Shown piece after piece: positions 32,699 to 44,086 of a stretch of 64,000 nucleotides of DNA (position 1 is the first letter of the stretch; the number at the start of each line of letters is the position of its first letter). The stretch is from assembly GCA_949752795.1 (NCBI GenBank), contig OX457058.1, forward strand, positions 163,001,353 to 163,065,352, in the 5' to 3' direction. The notes under the pieces are model-generated. The model was given only the letters and a program-made list of their open reading frames with translations. It was not told where the DNA came from and did not search any database. Source of the stretch: Hyperoodon ampullatus (lineage: Eukaryota; Chordata; Mammalia; Artiodactyla; Ziphiidae). Position numbers and translations under genes: made by a program.

Positions 32699-34294
32699 CT
32701 CATTTATCATCCCCATTTTTCCTCAAAGTGTAACATCTTCACATGATGTCTGGATTCAGGGGGCTCCCCAGCCTCATCAATGACAGACATCAGCACTACT
32801 CTTCTTCACCCTGACCCTTAAGCCATTGTATTGAGCCTGGGTTACTAGCTTAGTTTTCAACTTTACTCAACATATTTTATTTCAGGATACTCTCACTGAG
32901 TCTTGGTTGTGTTTACCCTGCTTTACTGCAATTTTGTATCCTGGAAAGCAGGAGCTGGTGCCTTTTATTTTAGGAGTTCCTGAGCTTTGAGTCAATTGAG
33001 CTCTCTATAAGGTAGGGATCTCAGGCAAACTTATCAAAGCTTCCCAAAACCAAACTTGTATCCATGCTATTACTGGTGAATATTATCTGCACTAGAAGAT
33101 TTATTCCAAAGAACTCTTAGTCTCCACAATGGGCATTGAATAAAATCCCACAAAGGGATTTTAAGTAATCCCTTCAGTAAGTATTTTTTTTTAATCTTCT
33201 GCCTCACTGGTATCATGAGAACTGTTTATATCAAACATTGTAAATTCTAAAATGTTAGACTTGCTAAGATAATTCAACTTCTGTACATTTACTTTATCCC
33301 AAATGGTATGGTCCACATGGAGAAATGAGTCTTTTGTTCAGTGGTCCTGTTCACCTGCAAATGTGCAGATAGAGTCTACACAATTACATAAAATGATTAC
33401 TTTGTAATTAGTAAAAGATGAAGTATACACCTAATATTATTCATGTTATCATTTTTAGTGTTTTAATTCTATTATAATTTTAATCCAATTAAATTATTTT
33501 AAATATCAAAGGGATGATTTAAAATAATTATTTTCTTAGTGGATTAATCTATTTTTTAAATTACAAAAATATATTAAATAATTCTTGCAAAATATTAAAA
33601 AATTTTGGATCCAAACAAATCAAAATTTCCAGTATGTTAATAAGTGGGCTTTAAAACAAACAACCCAGAGTTACTTCTTTCTTGTTTTAAGTAGTGATGG
33701 TACGTGAATGCACATTAAACTTAAATATTTCATAAATGGTTCAAAAATACTAGTGAGAAGAATAGTAAATATTTTGCTAGTGTACATATATGACTTTAGC
33801 CTCATCCTCATGTTGGAAAATGCCCCTCAGGGTTTTATAAATTCATCCTATTATTTTTGTCCCCCAACCTAATATTTCACCCACACACTTTCCTTTCTTA
33901 TTTTTATTAAGAAGAATATGTTTGTTACTCTATTTCCAGATGAAAGTATGCCTGCTAACCCTCTTCTAATACTCTCCCTATGTGCACCCTCTACTTCTGG
34001 CAATTGAATGAGATAAATTTCTGCCACAGGCTGCATATTTCTTGGGATGGGATAAAATGTTCCTGGGGATATGAAAAGAATTTTTGTTTTCTTTTTTTGT
34101 CAGGTAAAAGGGGGAGGACATGTAAAGACATCAAAAGATCAACGGAATCTCCCCAGTATTCTTGAAAATGAGCCACCTTCCTTCGCTTGCTTTATTATGC
34201 CTTCTCTTCTGTTAAAAGGTTAAAATGTGGTCTCCTTTCCCAGACTTTGTTCTTTTATCTGCTATCTAGTATAAAATGGTGTGTAGTATAGAGG
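32120..34294. other. No gene; mostly unassigned, with (CT)19
   Basis: No interspersed repeat recognised. About 32485-32645 is CpG-richer than its surroundings and holds a small hairpin at 32621-32641. The two 61-codon frames at 33980-34176 overlap on opposite strands and look spurious. Confidence 0.45.
32659..32696. repeat. (CT)19 microsatellite
   Basis: Uninterrupted CT dinucleotide run of 38 bp. Confidence 0.97.
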
Positions 34295-34550
34295 TAGTAT
34301 CATTGAACCAAAGGATTAAATTTGAATTCTCATCTCACTGTTTACTATCTCATATGTTTTACCCTTATTCTCTTCATCTCATTAGATGATGTTCCTACTT
34401 CCTCATTATATAATGTTATTCCATTGGATGTCACCTCCTCATTATATGATGTCATTAATTGTGAAAATTTATATTAAAGATCCTGGTCCATGGTTAATGT
34501 TCAATGAATGTTAGCTGAATATAAATAGGTATTGGTAAATAGGTATGTAA
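34295..34550 (+). mobile_element. MIR SINE, sense, diverged
   Basis: MIR-like order with TTGAATTCTCATCTCACTG, ATTCTCTTCATCTCATTAGA and tail CATGGTTAATGTTCAATGAA with TGTTAGCTGAATATAAATAG. A short direct repeat (CTCATTATAT-A/G-ATGT) occurs inside. Confidence 0.6.
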
Positions 34551-34648
34551 GTGAAGTTGGATGCATTTGAAAATAAATTATTGTTTGAATTGTGAGTCTT
34601 GACAGGTTACTAATTACTTATTTTGCTGAATTTTAAGTCAATTTAACT

Positions 34649-34878
34649 TGGAAATAAAGATGTAAAGCTGAACCAGTTGGAGGGAACATGGTCTCATAAC
34701 TACTTTTCTAGTTCGAGTTCTCTTTGCCATGATACTTACCCTGATACTTAGACTTGTTAACAAGTCTCTAATATTTATAACATTGTGCTAAGTATCATGG
34801 GAAAGAGAACTTGAACTAGAAAAGTAGTTACGAGACCTTGTTCCCTCCAACTGGTTCAGCTTTACATCTTTATTTCCA
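34649..34878. repeat. Long near-perfect inverted repeat (90-bp arms)
   Basis: The left arm 34649-34738 and right arm 34789-34878 are reverse complements with four mismatches in 90 positions; two of these are CpG-to-TpG/CpA type. A 50-bp spacer (34739-34788) contains its own palindrome AGACTTGTTAACAAGTCT (34750-34767). The arms begin and end exactly at TGGAAATAAAG / CTTTATTTCCA. No target duplication is evident. It is not a transposon family I recognise, and a local inverted duplication is the simplest reading. Confidence 0.97.
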
Positions 34879-34889
34879 GGGTTTTTGTG

Positions 34890-35018
34890 TTTAGTTCTGT
34901 TTCCTTAACTATTAACAATTTGAGCTTAGGGACTGTATTTCTTCCCCTATTTTATCCCCAGAATTAGTCAAATAACATATTCTCAATAAACATTTATTAA
35001 AAGAAGGAATACTTGAAT
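34890..35018 (+). mobile_element. L2 LINE 3' end, sense
   Basis: AATTTGAGCTTAGGGACTGT, TTTATCCCCAGAATTAGTCA and TTCTCAATAAACATTTATTA give the L2 3' terminus. It starts within about 12 bp of the inverted repeat. Confidence 0.75.
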
Positions 35019-35145
35019 AAAACAGGAGGAGTTTAAGGGAGTTACTGACTCAGGATGGATGTGAGTGGCTATTCAGGCAAAGCTGATGTGTCTCAAGATT
35101 TCTTCCCCAAAATACCTGAAATTTTTTCTTTGCCATGAGTTTTGG

Positions 35146-35195
35146 TATCCAATTCTATCAATTACAATTCTATCCAATTTTATCAATTACAAATG
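35146..35195. repeat. Two-copy 25-bp tandem repeat
   Basis: Units at 35146-35170 and 35171-35195 share TATCCAATT(C/T)TATCAATTAC. Confidence 0.93.
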
Positions 35196-35617
35196 AAACA
35201 CAATCTTTTAAAATAAAGTTACCTGAGAGGAAACTGAAGGTTACTATTCTTCTCATGTCAATAACAAATGAATTATTTTGTGTGCATTTGCTTCCCCAAG
35301 CTCTAGGCTCCAAAAATATTTATTGTAATTAAAATAAAATTAGTTTGTTTTCTTCCCACACCTCACTAAACTTACTTGCACCAATGCAATGAGAGTATGG
35401 GGAGAAGATTTGAGACTCATTTGAGATCCCTGAAGGAATTGTATGGGATTTTCAGTGAACCTGAGTGAGCTACAACATTTAATTAATTAAAGATAACAAA
35501 ATATTTTATAACATAGATTTTGCCATCCAGAACCTAATTACCATTAAGAACATGAATCCATGGAAAACAAAAATATGTTCCATATTTTTAGTTATTTTGG
35601 ATTGTTTAGAACAGGAC

Positions 35618-35620
<3 letters not shown>

Positions 35621-35690
<70 letters not shown>
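35621..35690. repeat. (TA)35 microsatellite
   Basis: Seventy bases of uninterrupted TA. Confidence 0.98.
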
Positions 35691-35694
<4 letters not shown>

Positions 35695-35809
35695 CACAGA
35701 CATAAAGTTATAGTGTGCTTTAGGTGAGGTGATTGGGGCAATATACATTATGAGATAATTAATTGTAAAGAGGAAAATCAGTGGTAAAGAAGTAAATAGT
35801 TATTGATAA

Positions 35810-35970
35810 ACTAAAATATGCTGAGAAGTTTCCCATTATTTCCTTTAATTATAACTATTCTATAGAGGAGGAAAGGGAACTTGAGAGAGGAGATTAAGTT
35901 GATAAATGCCAAAGCCAGAATTTGAAACCAGATCTCTAAGTGCACCTCTGAACTGTTCCATTGCACCACG
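35810..35970 (-). mobile_element. MIR SINE, antisense
   Basis: TATAGAGGAGGAAAGGGAAC, TGAGAGAGGAGATTAAGTTG and CCAGAATTTGAAACCAGATC follow antisense MIR order. Confidence 0.6.
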
Positions 35971-35974
35971 ACTA

Positions 35975-36450
35975 TATTCATTTATTCAGCAGATTTACTG
36001 GGTGCCATCTTCATGTCTGATAGTGTCTGGGTAGAGTAGTAAACAATGCAAAAAATCTTATTCTTGTGGAGCTTAGATTCCAATGGAGGGAGAGAAATTA
36101 CACAAATAAACACACAAATAAATATGTACTTACATGTTGCAACCCATTATTTGAAATAAAAAGATAAGTTGGTGAGAGAGAAAATGGATTCAATTAATTT
36201 AAGTGATAGTAAAAACAAACGAGCACTTCCCAGTGTCAACGATGAGATTGGAGTGGTCAAGAAAGGCTTCTTGAGCAGGCTTGATGGTGGAGATAGAATC
36301 TGAGCCAGTAGCTGAAGGATGAGTATGATGTAGATAGACTAAAGGGAAAGAAAAAAATGTAGAAGGACGAATCCTTAAAAGATCCATGGCAGTAAATGAG
36401 CTTGGTGCTCTGTAGAGTCTGGGAGGGCTTTGCGTGAGCTTGGCCATTTA
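35975..36450 (-). mobile_element. L2 LINE, antisense
   Basis: CATTTATTCAGCAGATTTAC, GTGGAGCTTAGATTCCAATG, GGTCAAGAAAGGCTTCTTGA and a following GAGCCAGTAGCTGAAGGATG fit antisense L2. Confidence 0.65.
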
Positions 36451-38029
36451 GATGACTGCCATATCAAAGCAAAAAGTTTTTAGAGATCTTGCCTGAACTT
36501 GCCTGACAATCCCTTCTCTGGATTCCCTTATACCATAAAGTAAAGCAGCTGACACTGGCTCACCCACATCTTGCCTCCCTTTAGTCAGTTTTTATCAAGT
36601 TTTCTTGGAACCTGTCCCTTCCATCTTCAGAGTTCTTCATGGACTTTTCTGAGGGCCCTTTTATCACAGCTTGAAAAGAAACAGATAAACTCTAATTTGA
36701 CTTCCACCAAATAGTTCCATTATCCACTAAGCTTTTGGAAAATGTTTATTTCTTGGATTATATTCTGTAGAACTTCATGGGATATATTCCATGGAAAAAA
36801 TCAATTTGTAAAGCACTGTATGCTATACCATCCTCTGAAATCACCAGTAACATATATATATATATATAATATTGATCAAAGGGCTAGCAAAAATCATGTC
36901 TAATTTTCTGCAACACAGCATTTTCTCCAAGTGCATTTGATCGTGGAACACTTTCTTGTTGCTGTTGAGGTTCCTTAAGAACTTTACCTTCTAACTCATA
37001 GTTTAGGAAAAGCGGCTTCAACCCCACCACATAAAACATAATGTATAGAACTCTCTCTAAAGAAGGCATTGTGCTTCTTAAATTACCACTAGACAAAATC
37101 AGATAGGAGTAAGCAGCTAATACTTCATCCACATTGATATTTTGTTGGCATGTAATCAATTTACATGACACTGAAAAGCTATTCATATGCTTAATCTCAT
37201 CCCTCATTTTTGTATTACTTTATTTGGACTACCTATTAATCAATTATTAGAAAACCAATCCTATCAGGGGAAAAATCTGTGTACATGTATTTCAGTTTTA
37301 AAGCTCTCCTAAGAGTAAAGCCTAAGTATAACTATCAAAAATATATCCCTGTATCTTCTTAATTTCTACCTTCAACATACATTTTTGGATTAGTATTCTC
37401 TTCTACTACTTATCTTGTCTAATATTTTTAGGAATGGACAGTTTTTGACAAATTAAGCTTAAACTTTCTTTTCCAATGTGTAAATTAATTCCAATTCTTA
37501 ATCAAGTTTTCTTCCCTTTAGCCATATATATACCCTTGTAAAATAGTTTAAGCATTTTTTTGAAATGTAGTCATTGATATATCTTGGTTTTATGTTAAAA
37601 GTTTACTTTCTTCCAAAGTCATGGAGTCTCAGGATCCAATGAACTTGGTAATACTTGCTTTGTTTTATGTCTTGAGGTTTCTGCTAGTTTGCCCTGGACT
37701 TCATACACTCCATGCTGGGATCATCTGTTCTTTTTTCTAATTTGAGTTTTCCACCTCTTCTTTTGCTTCTTCAGTTTGTTTTAAAATAAACACACCACCA
37801 TTTTGAAATGCTTGGAGAAATTAAAGTTTTTGATACGTTTTTCTTTACTCTGTCAGAATTAGTTGTGTACTATGTTATAAATTCTTTCTAGTACATGTTT
37901 GGGTGAAACAATTAGAGAACTAATATGTGCTGAGACAGGTACAGTGATAGTGATTTTACTCAAGAATAATCCAGAGCTCTCCTTAATACTTTGAAATAAT
38001 ATATATGTAAGTCTGGGGCCCAAAAGTAA
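36451..38029. other. No gene or clear repeat
   Basis: A 107-codon minus-strand frame (36884-37207) has no recognisable domain. A short TA run lies at about 36852-36868. The rest is unassigned AT-rich sequence. Confidence 0.45.
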
Positions 38030-38130
38030 CTTGTCCAACATCCTACAGCTAATAGAAGCAGAGCTCAGCTTGGAACTCAGATTTGTCTGAGTCCAAGTAC
38101 ATGCTCAAGCTTCTCTACCACAAAACCTCA
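38030..38130 (-). mobile_element. MIR SINE fragment, antisense
   Basis: CTTGTCCAACATCCTACAGC, TAATAGAAGCAGAGCTCAGC and GAACTCAGATTTGTCTGAGT. Confidence 0.65.
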
Positions 38131-38699
38131 TTTCATTAATAAAGTGTTAAGGAAGCCTGAGCTTGTTACTAACATATTCACATGTTACTTGTCATGACTT
38201 TCCAGATGATTCCTTAATAAACCAGTTAGGATCCCAGTGGCTAAGTGTTATGCCAAGTATAGGTATGTACATAAAGAAAGAAAAAAACTAGCTGTTGTTT
38301 TGAAAAAAAACAAAAGTGATATCATCTTTACCAACAGAAATTAGCTAATGGCTAAATATGGCAATTTGTGTTTGAAGCACAGTGTGTTTGGATTAGCAAA
38401 TGTACGCTTTTGGTTTAGCTGACATTTTTTCTATTTGGGGTAGGTTATCCTGTAGTTTTCTTAACTAGGTGCGTGCATGTGTCTGTGTGTGTGTGTGTGT
38501 GTATTTAAGAAAGACAAAAAATACCATCAGATAGCACTTTTTAATAAATGAGAAAATATATATGGCTTTTAAATTGTCTTGAAAGAAAGACAAATGAAGA
38601 GACATTCTCAGCTTAATCTATAACTAAAATATCACCCTCATTTTTACTAATCTCTTTTTAATCACCGTGGTTAATAGCAATATATACAATTTATTGATT
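38131..38699. other. No gene; short (GT)n
   Basis: Unassigned, except a GT run at 38484-38502. Confidence 0.5.
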
Positions 38700-39336
38700 T
38701 GTATTTACACTCAACTTATATTAGTTGAGTGATTACTATAGGCCAGACACTATTCTGTGTATTGGGAACAAGGCTCAAATAAGATTGAAGTGGTCCTTGC
38801 CTTCATGAAGTTTATTGTAAAGGCTTTGGAGACAAACAACAAAATTATAAAGAACTTACAGATTGTGAAAAGTGATACACAGCTGTTATACTAGAAACTA
38901 AAGTGTTGGGGATGACATTTAAGCAGAGACTTGCAGAATGAGAATGACTTTAGTCATGCAAAAAGCTCACTGAAAACAGTTCTCAGTCAGAAGGAACAGC
39001 AGGTGCAAAGCCCTAGGTCAGAAACCATCTTGGCGTGTTTAAAGCACATAAAGAAAATCAACATCTTGGACTTCAGTGAGGAAGGACAGAAGGAATAAGA
39101 AGGTAAAAAATGGCATTCCAGATCCTGTAGGTTCCGGTAGGCTATAATGAAAGGTTTTAGTTCTCTTTTACATGCAATGGACACCCCTAAATGTTTTTAA
39201 GCAGAAAAATATGATATGATTAACATTATATAAATATTACTCTGAAATTTAAATATAGAAATATAGAAAGCTGACTACAGGAAGTATGGCACAAACGTCC
39301 TGATTATAGGAAGTATGGCATAGTTTCAACCTAATA
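38700..39336 (-). mobile_element. L2 LINE, antisense, left part
   Basis: GAGTGATTACTATAGGCCAG, CTTGCCTTCATGAAGTTTAT, GAAGGAACAGCAGGTGCAAA, CTTGGCGTGTTTAAAGCACA and GTTTTTAAGCAGAAAAATAT are successive antisense L2 landmarks. It is interrupted at 39337 and appears to resume near 39850-40040. Confidence 0.75.
39271..39328. repeat. Two-copy 29-bp tandem repeat inside L2
   Basis: Units at 39271-39299 and 39300-39328 share CTGA(C/T)TA(C/T)AGGAAGTATGGCA. Confidence 0.93.
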
Positions 39337-39554
39337 CAGCTGACACTTGAAAAACACACATTTGAAATGCAAGGGTCAACTTACACGTGGCTACTTTTTA
39401 ATAAATACACTACAGTGCTACATGATCCATGATTGGTTGAATCCACAGATGTGGAACCCATGGATACTAAGGGCAGACTGTAAAGTTATTTGCAAATTTT
39501 CAACTGCTTGGGGGTTGACGCCCCTAACACCCGTGTTGTTCAAGGCTCAAACAT
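39337..39554. mobile_element. Tigger/pogo-type MITE (MER44/46-like)
   Basis: Inverted termini: CAGCTGACACTTGAAAAACA on the left and GTGTTGTTCAAGGCTCAA on the right, with TA next to the left terminus (39335-39336). The interior includes CATGGATACTAAGGGCAGAC and GTTGACGCCCCTAACACCC. It is a short nonautonomous element inserted in L2. Confidence 0.8.
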
Positions 39555-39584
39555 GTTCCATTTTTCATATTTCTTGGAGTTGAA

Positions 39585-39850
39585 TGGGGCCATGTCACTG
39601 GTGGGCTTAGTTAGCAAAACTCCCTTGAGTAATTCTCCAGCCCCTCACATCTCATGCCACAGCAATGGAGGAGGCTGAGTATTCCAGATGCCGCTTCTGA
39701 AAGATGGATGAGGCTCAGTCAGCCTGCAACTCTCGATGACTCTACGCAGCAGAGGACCTTGCAAATCTGTAAAAGCATGAACTAAATACCAGTTGGGTTA
39801 AGCCACTGCAGTTCTGAGATTGTTTGTAACCACAGCATAAACAAACAGAT
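39585..39850 (+). mobile_element. MLT1-type LTR 3' part, sense
   Basis: GCCATGTCACTGGTGGGCTT near the left edge, and the terminal GTTAAGCCACTGCAGTTCTG, AGATTGTTTGTAACCACAGC and ATAAAC are typical of MLT1 LTR ends. Confidence 0.65.
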
Positions 39851-40040
39851 TATGCGTTATATGGAGAGCAATGTGGAAAGAGGAAAGCAAGATAAATGTC
39901 GTAATAGTCCACATGAGAAACAGTATTACCTTAAATTACAGGTGGTTGCAGTGTACAGAGATTAAATTGAAATGGATTTGAATTACATTTTGTAGGCAAA
40001 ACAGACACAACCTATGGGTGGATTGAAATTTCTAAGTGTC
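39851..40040 (-). mobile_element. L2 LINE, antisense, right part
   Basis: GTCGTAATAGTCCACATGAG and GGTGGATTGAAATTTCTAAG fit the next L2 segment upstream of the part at 38700-39336, which makes the intervening MITE and LTR insertions. Confidence 0.5.
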
Positions 40041-40589
40041 TTCTGTGGGGAATGAGTACATCTTATGAATTGTCTGTTGGAATTTCAAACACATTCCCAC
40101 ACTGTTCTTAGCTATCACCTCTGTTGCAAAAGCTGGAAGCCTGGAAACTGCATTCTCCAGACTCTCTTGCCAGAAGATTCCAGTTTATGCCCTGCAAATG
40201 AAAAGCTCTTGCTAAAGATTTGATAAAGATGGGAGAGATGGAGAGTTGCTTTGGCTTCAGTGGGGAGGTGTGAGGGCTTTGGACGATGGCAGATGGAAGA
40301 TTTTGCCAGTAGATTTCAGGTGTCAAGATGTGAATCAGCCTACTTGATGCCAAGAGGCTTGTTTGGAGTTGTCAGTGACTTCTGCACTTCATGATTCCCA
40401 GAAAGCTGAGCAGCAACTTTTCTTATCTTTACTGCCCCAGCTCACCCAATAGTTTCATAGGCCTCTACTTCTTTGTATTAAATCCCTTCTTCATGAAATT
40501 ACCTAGAGTGTCTCTATTTTCCATCCAAAGTATTCATTATCCAGTATATTGTAGTGTATCTTCTGTTTTCTAACAAGTCATCTCAGTAA
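40041..40589. repeat. Unclassified repeat-like segment
   Basis: The stretch 40110-40575 has old-repeat texture (CATTCTCCAGACTCTCTTGC, TTTGTATTAAATCCCTTCTT, ACCTAGAGTGTCTCTATTTT), but I cannot name the family. Short frames on both strands are not supported as genes. Confidence 0.35.
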
Positions 40590-40660
40590 TCAGAAGAAAC
40601 TGTGGGTCAGAAAGTTAAGGGCATTGCCTAAGATCGTTTCATCATAATTGATATAATTGG
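40590..40660 (-). mobile_element. Possible MIR fragment, antisense
   Basis: AAACTGTGGGTCAGAAAGTT and AAGGGCATTGCCTAAGATCG resemble antisense MIR. Confidence 0.45.
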
Positions 40661-41553
40661 TCCATAAACCCAGTTCATAATTTGTAATTCATAACTTGGG
40701 CTCTTTGTATTATAGCATGCCTCCCTAAATCTTAATATTCTTCTCCACAAAATGGAATTTAAACAACTCCCTTGTAATCTGAGAGCCTGTGATTGACACT
40801 ATCACAATTTATGCATTCTAACTCCAGCAAAGGCATTTCTGCTAATAAGGAAAATGACGGCTACCAGTGAATCTTGGAACATTTTTATTTCAGCCTCTTT
40901 TCCATCTGATTGTCATTTAGCATAAAGCTACCAAATCAGATTTTATAATTTGAAACTCTTTGAATTTGCTCGTTTAGCTTACAGGTAAATGATACTGTGC
41001 AGAACTGCTGTTACGAATCCAATAACACCACAGTGGGAAATGAGAAAATAGACATTATTAAAGAAGTGAGGGAAAAGGGTTTAAAGAACTGATTTTTGAG
41101 TCAAACATCTTTCATCACAGAGAGAGGAACATTAGGGAAATGCCTAAGGTAAGCAAAATGTTACAGCTGTGGATTTTTTTTTCAAAGATATTTTACCCAA
41201 ATGTCCTGGGAACATATCTTTTTTTTAACTTATCAAAATAAACTAACTTTACTCCTTCTTATTCATATTCAAGAATGTCCTTTTCATTTATGACAAGCTA
41301 CAGGTGTGAATAGAATTGGCAGCCACTTGGTTAGAAATGGTTGACTAAAAAAGATAAAGAGAAGCAGATACACACTTAAACAGATACCATGAGTAAACTG
41401 AACACATGAGTACATATATAGAGGAAAATACACTATTTTTTAGGTTTCACTGAGGAAAAAATATCTTTGCATACCACACTCCCTAATAAATTTTGAAGTC
41501 TTAAATCAAGTGAAATTATTTAAATCTAGTTCTATTATCCACAGCATATACAG
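40661..41553. other. No gene or recognisable repeat
   Basis: AT-rich, unassigned. Confidence 0.5.
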
Positions 41554-41942
41554 TGTATTTGTCTCCTCAGGTTGCCATAACAAAATACTGCAGACTGGGT
41601 GAATTAAAGGACAATTTATTTCCTCAGTTCTGGAGACTGGAAATTCAAAATCAAGGTGCCATCAGGGTTGGTTTCAGTGAGACCTCTCTCCCTGGCTTGC
41701 AGATGGCTACCTCCTCACTGTGTCCCATATGGTCTTTCCTCTGTGCACTTGGAAACGGAGACAACTTTGGTGTCTCTTCCTCTTCTTATAAGGACACCAG
41801 TCTTACTGAATGAGAGCCCCACCCTTAGGACCTCATTTAACCTTCAGTTACTCCTTAAAGGATCTATATACAAATATATTCATGTCAGGTATTAGAGTTT
41901 CAATATATAAACCTTGGAGGGACACAATTCAGTCCAAAATGT
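41554..41942 (-). mobile_element. MaLR (MST/MLT1-type) LTR, antisense, near full length
   Basis: On the plus strand it runs from TGTATTTGTCTCCTCAGGTT and AACAAAATACTGCAGACTGG, through TCAGTTCTGGAGACTGG, CTCACTGTGTCCCATATGGT and AAGGACACCAGTCTTACTGA, to GGAGGGACACAATTCAGTCC. This is the reverse complement of a MaLR LTR in correct order end to end. Open frames within it are not genes. Confidence 0.85.
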
Positions 41943-42135
41943 ACACATAGCAAGAACTCAATAAGTATGTGTAGAAATGAATTTGATACTAATAAATTAC
42001 AGATAGGAATTATGATTTATATCATCATATCAATTTCTAAGTAGGCATTACAAAGTATTTTTCTGAAATATAGACAAGAATACTTCTTCAATCACAAAGT
42101 GAGAGGGATAAAGAGAAAATGTCATTTTTATGCTT
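41943..42135. other. Unassigned spacer
   Basis: AT-rich, no feature seen. Confidence 0.5.
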
Positions 42136-42147
42136 TAACAGAAACTT

Positions 42148-43406
42148 TTTTTTTGAATTTTATTTTATTTATTTTTTATACAGCAGGTTCTTATTAGTTA
42201 TCTATTTTATACACATCAGTGTATACATGTCAATTCCAATCTCCCAATTCATCTCATCACCCCCACCACCCCCACCATTTTCCCCCCACCGTGGTGTCCA
42301 TACATTTGTTCTCTACATCTGTGTCTCAATTTCTGCCCTGCAAACCGGTTCATCTGTACCATTTTTCTAGGTTCTATATGCATCAATATACGGTATTTGT
42401 TTTTCTCTTTCTGACTTACTTCACTCTGTATGACGGTCTCTAGATCATCCACGTCTCCACAAATGACTCAATTTCATTCCTTTTTATGGCTGAGTAATAT
42501 TCTACTGTATATATGTACCACATCTTCTTTATCCATTCATTTGTTGATGAGCATTTGGTTGCTTCCATGACCTGGCTATTGTAAATAGTGCTGCAGTGAA
42601 CATTGGGGTGCATGTGTCTTTTTGAATTATGGTTTTCTCTGGGTATATGCCCAGGAGTGGAATTGCTGGGTCATATGGTAATTCTGTTTTTAGTTTTTTT
42701 AAGGAACCTCCATACTGTTCTCCATAGTAGCTGTATCAATTTACATTCCCACTAACAGTGCAAGAGGGTTCCTTTTTCTCCACACCCTCTCCCACATTTG
42801 TTTTTTGTAGATTTTCTGATGATGCCCATTCTAACTGGCATGAGGTGATGACTCACTGTAGTTTTGATTTTCATTTTTCTAATAATTAGTGATGTTGAGC
42901 AGCTTTTCATGTGCTACTTGGCCATTTGTATGACTTCTTTGGAGAAATGTCTATTTAGGTCTTCTGTTCTTTTTTTTTTTTTTTTTTGCGGTATGCGGGC
43001 CTCTCACTGTTGTGGCCTCTCCCATTGTGGAGCACAGGCTCCGGACACGCAGGCTCAGCAGCCATGGCTCACGGACCCAGCCACTCCACGGCATGTGGGA
43101 TCCTCCCAGACTGGGGCACGAACCCATGTCCCCTGCATTGGCAGGCGGACTCTCAACCACTGTGCCACCAGGGAAGCCCACTTCTGCCCATTTTTTGATT
43201 GGGTTGTTTATTTTTGTAATATTGAGCTGCATGAGCTGTTTATTTATTTTAGAGATTAATCCTTTGTTTGTTGATTCATTTGCACATATTTTTTCCCATT
43301 CTGAGGGCTGTCTTTTCATCTTGTTTGTAGTTCCCTTTGCTTTGCAAAAGCTTTTAAGTTTCATTAGGTCTCATTTGTTTATTTTGTTTTTATTTCCATT
43401 ACTCTA
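42148..43406 (-). mobile_element. 5'-truncated L1, antisense, with nested SINE
   Basis: Antisense L1 3' end: T-rich tail from 42148, 3' UTR to about 42345, then the ORF2 C-terminal region up to 43406. It encodes [13 protein letters not shown] (minus strand near 42410) and [11 protein letters not shown] near 43350. It is flanked by a perfect 12-bp target duplication TAACAGAAACTT at 42136-42147 and 43407-43418, so the 5' truncation lies inside ORF2. A CHR SINE sits inside at 42970-43180. Frames are broken and no enzyme is encoded. Confidence 0.95.
42970..43180 (-). mobile_element. CHR-type SINE nested in L1, antisense
   Basis: T-run then GCGGTATGCGGGCC, ending GGGAAGCCC plus one A at 43180. 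L1 sequence is interrupted and a short duplication (CTTCTGTTC 42961-42969 versus CTTCTGCCC 43181-43189) flanks it. Most CpGs are TpG/CpA, so it is not among the youngest copies. Confidence 0.95.
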
Positions 43407-43418
43407 TAACAGAAACTT

Positions 43419-44076
43419 GGTCAATGTTTTTCCTTCTATTTTTAGTCACTGAATTTGTCCAGGTGTCATATGATGCACACACTTAAGTAGAAAAAAGGAG
43501 TACCCATCAAGACTAGAACAGGGCAATATACTCCAAAACAAGGTGAAATGTACAGCACAGGTTGTGAGGACTTCTTATTTTCCTGTAAGGAAATGTTCTC
43601 CTCTGCAGACCTCAGTACTAGATCATAATATTCATACTGATATAGTTAGGCAGAAATGTACTGATATCTGTAATGTGCATTGAAATGATCTCAACATAGG
43701 ATAGATTAATGAATGGATAGAAGGACAAAAAAACATTAATGGTTGACTCTGAGTAATAGGTATATGGATGCTTAAGGTAAAATACTTACAACATTTCTGT
43801 ATGTTTGAAATTCTTTATAATTAAAACTTTAATGAGAAAACATTTAGGAGAGAATAAATTTTTGTTCTACAATTTTACTTATGTATATTCAAAACATACA
43901 CACATAAAACATTACATATTATACCACAATATTAAAGAACATAAGGGAAACAAGTCAAAGTGGGTGCTTATTTCTGGGAAGGAACAATAGAAGTGAGAGG
44001 GGATGATAAGGGAAAATCTTTGAATTTCTTTATAAAGACTGGAGATGATCAAGGTCAATGAACTGAGCAGTGTGAT
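43419..44076 (+). mobile_element. Possible old L1 tail fragments in unassigned sequence
   Basis: About 43715-43835 reads like an old L1 3' end (TGTATGTTTGAAATTCTTTA then TAATTAAAACTTTAATGAG). The remainder to 44076 is unassigned. Confidence 0.4.
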
Positions 44077-44086
44077 TAGATTAACT

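Larger units (their letters stand above)
35019..35809. other. No gene; tandem repeat and (TA)35
   Basis: Unassigned apart from a two-copy 25-bp repeat (35146-35195) and the TA tract. Confidence 0.5.
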
